Shown: positions 5,860 through 7,687 of the stretch, in pieces
Layout: each line of letters starts with the position of its first letter
How positions within the stretch are numbered: position 1 is the stretch's first letter
NCBI GenBank assembly: GCA_028694545.1
Contig: JAQVKV010000084.1
Span: 1-7,687 of the forward strand
Direction: 5' to 3'
Source: Zavarzinia sp.
GTDB taxonomy: Bacteria > Pseudomonadota > Alphaproteobacteria > Zavarziniales > Zavarziniaceae
DNA: 7,687 nucleotides
Notes under the pieces: model-generated
Databases searched by the model: none
Seen by the model: only the letters and a program-made list of their open reading frames with translations
Told to the model about the DNA's origin: nothing
Position numbers and translations under genes: made by a program

Positions 5860-7476
5860 ATGGGGAAGAGTTCGCTGCGGGTCGCGTCGGTCGTGGCCGT
5901 GATCGTTGGAATGATGGCGACACCGGTTTTCGCCGACAGCGGCAAGGGCGGCCTGCCGTCCCGCGGCCGCCCCTCGCCGGAAGCATCGCCGCCACCGGGC
6001 AGTGCCGGTTCGGTCGAGGGGGACGAGCGCAACGGCCTGAGCGATCTCGCCACGGACAATGATACGCGGCTGCTGCAGATCGGGCTGATCTGGGGTGGCT
6101 ATTCCACGCGGGTCGCCGACGGCGTGCTGGACGACGAGACGAGAGCCGCGATCCGCGCCTTCCAGCGTGATCTCGGCGCCCGCGCCACCGGGGAGCTGAC
6201 CGACGATCAGCGCATCGAACTGCTGAGCCGGGGTGTCGCCAGACGGGCCGAGGTGGGCTGGACCTCCTACATCAATCAGGAGCTGGGCTATCGCGTCGGC
6301 TATCCCGGGCAACTGCTCACCAAGGCGCGGCCGGGGGAGAACGGCGGCCGCACCCTGTCGAGCCAGGATGGCACGCGCGAATTGGAGATCGAGGTCCTCG
6401 ATCCCATGTCGGCCCAGGGTTTCGATGATTTCTTCCGCTCCGTCCAGGGCCTGCGCGACGGCGCCAAGACCGTGACGGAAGCCCACAAGGTGGGCAATGG
6501 CTTCGTCTTCGCCGGCACGGACAACCGCCGTTCCTTCGTCGGCCGGGTCGAGCGACGCGAGACCGGCGTCGTCGGTTTCACCTATTTCTATCCGTCCGGC
6601 GCCGACGGCCTGCTGGTTGCCGCCATGGCCAGCGAATTCTTCGTGCCCGACGTGCTGGGTCCGCCCGAGCCGCCGCCGCCCGATACCGAAGTCGGCGTCT
6701 ACGAGAAGAGCGACGCCCGCAACGGAGAGACGGCGGACGCATCCCCCGAACCGGCCCAGCCCGAGCCTTCCAGGCCCGAACCGTCACGTCCCGATCCCCG
6801 GCCCGCGCGCCCGCCGCAGACCGCTGACGGCACCGATCGCGTGCCCCTGCCCACTCTGCCGATGGCGGTGGAGACGCAGCCCCTCGATCCGGCGGGGGTC
6901 TTCCTCAAGGTGAAGGATTCGGTCTGGGTCGTCGTCGCCTCGCCCATGCGCAACGGCCTGCCCTATCTCGAGAACGGCTACAGCCAGGGCTCCGCCGTGG
7001 CGGTCAGCGCCCAGCATCTCTTCACCAATTGCCACGTGCTCGAGGACCAGCAGTTCTTCGGCATCTTCCGCAACGAGGACATGTCGGACCTGCGCCCGGT
7101 GACCGTGAAGCTGCGGGATGAGGAAGGCGATCGCTGCATCATAAGGGTCGACAAGCCGGATCTGCCCGCCCATGTCGCGATCCGCAGCCATTCGGACATC
7201 GTGATCGGCGAACGCGCCTATACGGTGGGCGCGCCGTCCGGCCTCGACCTCACCCTCGGCGAGGGGTTGGTGTCCTCGAAGCGCCGGCACGAGGGCCAGC
7301 AATATGTCCAGACCAGCGCGCCGATCTCGCCCGGCTCGTCCGGCGGCGGGTTGTTCGACAATCGCGGCAACCTGATCGGCATCACCACCTTCATGCTGCG
7401 CGACACGCAGAACCTGAACTTCGCCATCGCGGCCGAGGAGTTCCTGCGCCCCGGCCCGAGCGCCGGCAACCGCTGA
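5860..7476 (+). CDS. Exported trypsin-like serine protease with N-terminal peptidoglycan-binding-like domain
   Basis: A 538-residue exported protein. Residues 1-25 are a Sec signal peptide ending TPVFA, with predicted cleavage before Asp26. A low-complexity Gly/Pro/Ser spacer leads to a peptidoglycan-binding_1-like domain (about 66-124), with the pattern GVLDDETRAAIRAFQRDLG then ATGELTDDQ. Residues 134-264 are a distinct alpha/beta domain beginning SYINQELGYRVGYPGQLL that I cannot name. A Pro-rich linker (267-320) contains PEPSRPEPSRPDP. The trypsin-like domain (about 341-530) has a full triad: His392 in FTNCHVL, Asp424 in GDRCIIRV and Ser494 in PGSSGGG. GNLIGITTF and LNFAIA match the C-terminal barrel of HtrA-like proteases, but no PDZ domain follows. 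It should act in the periplasm, possibly held at the cell wall; the substrate is unknown. ATG at 5860 is chosen because it places the signal peptide at the N-terminus; the ribosome site is weak. The open frame back to 5755 is not credible. Confidence 0.9.
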   Translation: MGKSSLRVASVVAVIVGMMATPVFADSGKGGLPSRGRPSPEASPPPGSAGSVEGDERNGLSDLATDNDTRLLQIGLIWGGYSTRVADGVLDDETRAAIRAFQRDLGARATGELTDDQRIELLSRGVARRAEVGWTSYINQELGYRVGYPGQLLTKARPGENGGRTLSSQDGTRELEIEVLDPMSAQGFDDFFRSVQGLRDGAKTVTEAHKVGNGFVFAGTDNRRSFVGRVERRETGVVGFTYFYPSGADGLLVAAMASEFFVPDVLGPPEPPPPDTEVGVYEKSDARNGETADASPEPAQPEPSRPEPSRPDPRPARPPQTADGTDRVPLPTLPMAVETQPLDPAGVFLKVKDSVWVVVASPMRNGLPYLENGYSQGSAVAVSAQHLFTNCHVLEDQQFFGIFRNEDMSDLRPVTVKLRDEEGDRCIIRVDKPDLPAHVAIRSHSDIVIGERAYTVGAPSGLDLTLGEGLVSSKRRHEGQQYVQTSAPISPGSSGGGLFDNRGNLIGITTFMLRDTQNLNFAIAAEEFLRPGPSAGNR

Positions 7477-7481
7477 ACGAA

Positions 7482-7513
7482 AGGGCCGGCCGGATTGTCA
7501 TCCGGCCGGCCCT
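7482..7513. terminator. Strong bidirectional terminator between the protease gene and msrA
   Basis: AGGGCCGGCCGGAT (7482-7495) and ATCCGGCCGGCCCT (7500-7513) form a perfect 14-bp stem with a 4-nt loop, TGTC. It starts 5 nt after the protease stop and, read leftward, 4 nt after the msrA stop. Leftward it is followed by TTCGTT, a modest T-rich tract; rightward it is followed by GCTCTCAGTTTC. The convergent setting fits a shared terminator for both genes. Confidence 0.88.
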
Positions 7514-7517
7514 GCTC

Positions 7518-7687
7518 TCAGTTTCGCTTGAGCAGTTCGGGGAAGGAAGCCTTCAGCTTCTCCACCTTCGGCTGCGAGACGTGGGCGATATAGGGCTGCG
7601 TCGGATTCCGCGCCGCGTAATCGTGGTGATAGTCCTCGGCCGGGTAGAAGGCCTCGAGGGGTTCGATCGTGGTCACGATCGGCGCAG
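7518..7687 (-). CDS. msrA: Peptide-methionine (S)-S-oxide reductase MsrA, C-terminal part (5' end outside window)
   Basis: MsrA reduces methionine-S-sulfoxide, free or in proteins, using thioredoxin as electron donor. The 55 visible residues end the protein. They contain the conserved stretch [23 protein letters not shown], typical of MsrA (usual form FYxAExYHQDY), followed by [18 protein letters not shown] and the tail FPELLKRN. The catalytic GCFW motif is upstream and outside the window. Where many MsrA proteins have QPYC, this one has QPYI. It has no Cys in the visible tail, so any resolving Cys must lie elsewhere or be absent. The stop is TGA at 7520-7518, just before the shared hairpin terminator. 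The gene converges on the exported protease. Confidence 0.93.
   Translation of the reverse strand, partial: APIVTTIEPLEAFYPAEDYHHDYAARNPTQPYIAHVSQPKVEKLKASFPELLKRN

Noticed and set aside
5749..6486. A 245-codon minus-strand frame opposite the start of the protease gene.
   Set aside because: It overlaps the signal peptide and PG-binding-like coding region of a convincing gene and covers the intergenic inverted repeat. No domain or start signal supports it.
1..7687. A defence island, mobile element, CRISPR array or biosynthetic cluster.
   Set aside because: No transposase, integrase, toxin-antitoxin pair, nuclease, direct repeat array or biosynthetic enzyme set was found. Composition looks uniform across the window.

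Overview
The window is 7.7 kb of very GC-rich DNA. It carries five complete protein-coding genes and is cut at both ends inside a gene. GC-biased third positions, long spurious antisense reading frames, and the style of the proteins (GPx with a VPSNDF motif, DUF445, DUF3089, a PG-binding/trypsin fusion) all point to an alphaproteobacterium. I cannot name a genus from sequence alone. I saw no tRNA, rRNA, CRISPR array, insertion sequence, integrase or phage gene. It reads as ordinary chromosome with several poorly characterised envelope genes.

Layout from left to right. The plus strand holds the 3' part of a glutathione-peroxidase-family gene (1-303), a small alpha/beta hydrolase with a complete Ser-Asp-His set (365-1165), and a DUF445 membrane protein (1257-2516). 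The minus strand then holds a membrane-anchored DUF3089 alpha/beta hydrolase (2521-3663), which meets the DUF445 gene tail to tail with only 4 bp between stop codons. Next on the minus strand is a large unrecognised exported protein (3766-5625), separated from the DUF3089 gene by a GC-rich terminator-like hairpin. A 234-bp divergent intergenic region with a perfect 12-bp inverted repeat follows. It leads to a plus-strand exported protein (5860-7476) that joins a peptidoglycan-binding-like domain, an uncharacterised middle domain, a proline-rich linker and a trypsin-like serine protease. A strong 14-bp-stem bidirectional terminator separates it from the 3' end of msrA on the minus strand (7518-7687).

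Working together: no single pathway is evident. The two edge genes, GPx-like peroxidase and MsrA, both deal with oxidative damage. The interior genes mostly encode envelope or exported proteins: DUF445, anchored DUF3089 hydrolase, exported repeat-like protein and exported protease. Strand changes and terminators suggest at least four transcription units: peroxidase/hydrolase (and possibly DUF445), DUF3089, the large exported protein, and the protease. I found no convincing defence, biosynthetic or mobile system. The best candidates for new biology are the unrecognised exported protein and the unassigned middle domain of the protease.
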